A stretch of DNA of 64,000 bases. Source: Apostichopus japonicus (Eukaryota; Echinodermata; Holothuroidea; Aspidochirotida; Stichopodidae). Below, in pieces: positions 60,991 to 64,000 of this stretch. The notes under the pieces were generated by a model that was given only the letters and a program-made list of their open reading frames with translations, did not search any database and was not told the origin of the DNA. The position numbers and the translations under genes were made by a program. Every line of letters starts with the position of its first letter. Within the stretch, counting starts at the first letter, position 1. The stretch lies in contig NC_092574.1 in assembly GCF_037975245.1 (NCBI RefSeq), positions 14,779,213 to 14,843,212 on the forward strand, read 5' to 3'.

Positions 60991-61865
60991 TGTGTAGGGA
61001 AGTTGTGCATAGAAATGATCAGTTCCGCGATATAACATTTGTTCCTTCACGCCCATACAAACGATATTATATGAAAATGCTTTTGTATACTTTTCTGTGT
61101 TCTTCTCCTTTTCCGCTCTGACTGTATACAATTCCTCGATGGCATGACAACAGTAAAACCAAAATGTATAAAGGAGGGGGTATACGGTATAGGAGGAGGA
61201 GGAGAAGAAGAAGATGCCAAATATGTGTCATATTCCCTCGGCCTTGTTATGTCTTCGTAAAAGTATTAGCTAACTCTAAGCAGATCTTTGAATTCTATAT
61301 CGAGTCTGAGGTACATCAGTTCCCTCTATTCGATTCACTTGGACAATACGGAAGAAGCTCTAATCTGATTTAAGTTTCCAGGTATTTGCTCTTATACTAG
61401 CCTTGAGATATCAAACACGAGTAAACCAAACACAACTACGGATAGACTAAAATGAAGAACTCAAAATCTCCAATTTGATATTTTCAATCCCAAACCAATC
61501 TTTCATAATTAAGTGTTGAACATGCAGCATTTATTCAAGCTGTGTGTGTTTTCCCTTTATTTTCAATAAGTGAATTTTAATCCAATTTAACTGCATGAAA
61601 ATGTTTCGTCCTATTCTTTTGATTGTTTTCATTGATTTTTCTCACTTAACGAGTCTTAAGCCACCCTGAAGATATCGCCTTAACTCATTTTGATTTGATT
61701 AACCTATACGCAAACAATATTGATTTGCTCAAAATCCAATTTTTTAGTTTCATGAAATTAGTCAGGTAAATTGACAAGCAAGTTCTCATCTTTTAGCCCC
61801 CATGACATTTTTCTTTGTCAGCATGGATTCTAGAAATGTTTGAATACTTTCCATGAATACATGTC

Positions 61866-64000
<2,135 letters not shown>

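Overview
The window is eukaryotic nuclear DNA from a metazoan: large GT-AG introns, one recognisable multi-exon gene, tRNA-derived SINE remnants, MITE-like elements with target-site duplications, minisatellites and many poly-G tracts. The general texture suggests a marine invertebrate, perhaps an echinoderm or another deuterostome, but the sequence does not fix the species.

The only gene I can build with confidence is a GTPBP8 orthologue (mitochondrial EngB/YihA-type GTPase) on the + strand. Six coding exons lie between 11283 and 34957. All splice phases agree, and the predicted protein is 278 residues with motifs G1 (GRSNVGKS), G3 (DMPG), G4 (TKYD) and G5. Its 13 kb first intron and later introns carry a 102-bp minisatellite, a 33-bp minisatellite, a MITE 96 bp before exon 2, and a 71-bp tandem duplication that copies the end of exon 4 with its splice donor.

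Layout: 1-2.1 kb is a cluster of hAT-like termini and one complete 837-bp element. 2.1-10 kb is intergenic, with a U2-snRNA-like fragment, a 372-bp MITE and a long dispersed repeat. 11-35 kb is GTPBP8. 35-54 kb is intergenic, with a nested pair of transposons (37.4-38.8 kb), a third MITE copy, a perfect 76-bp palindrome and a 1.4 kb satellite with a 98/196-bp higher-order period. 54.7-59.1 kb is a 4.43-kb terminal-inverted-repeat element. It holds a decayed, intron-containing passenger gene whose last exon resembles a protein family seen in fish and invertebrate genomes. 59-64 kb is AT-rich intergenic sequence with a long TA microsatellite and a doubtful LINE relic.

The observations most worth a second look are the spliced passenger gene inside the 4.43-kb TIR element, a SINE with a degenerate hammerhead-ribozyme core at 33.6 kb, the duplicated GTPBP8 splice donor, and two transposon families identified here by exact or near-exact 8-bp target-site duplications. 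Most long open frames elsewhere come from tandem repeats or transposon sequence and are not genes.
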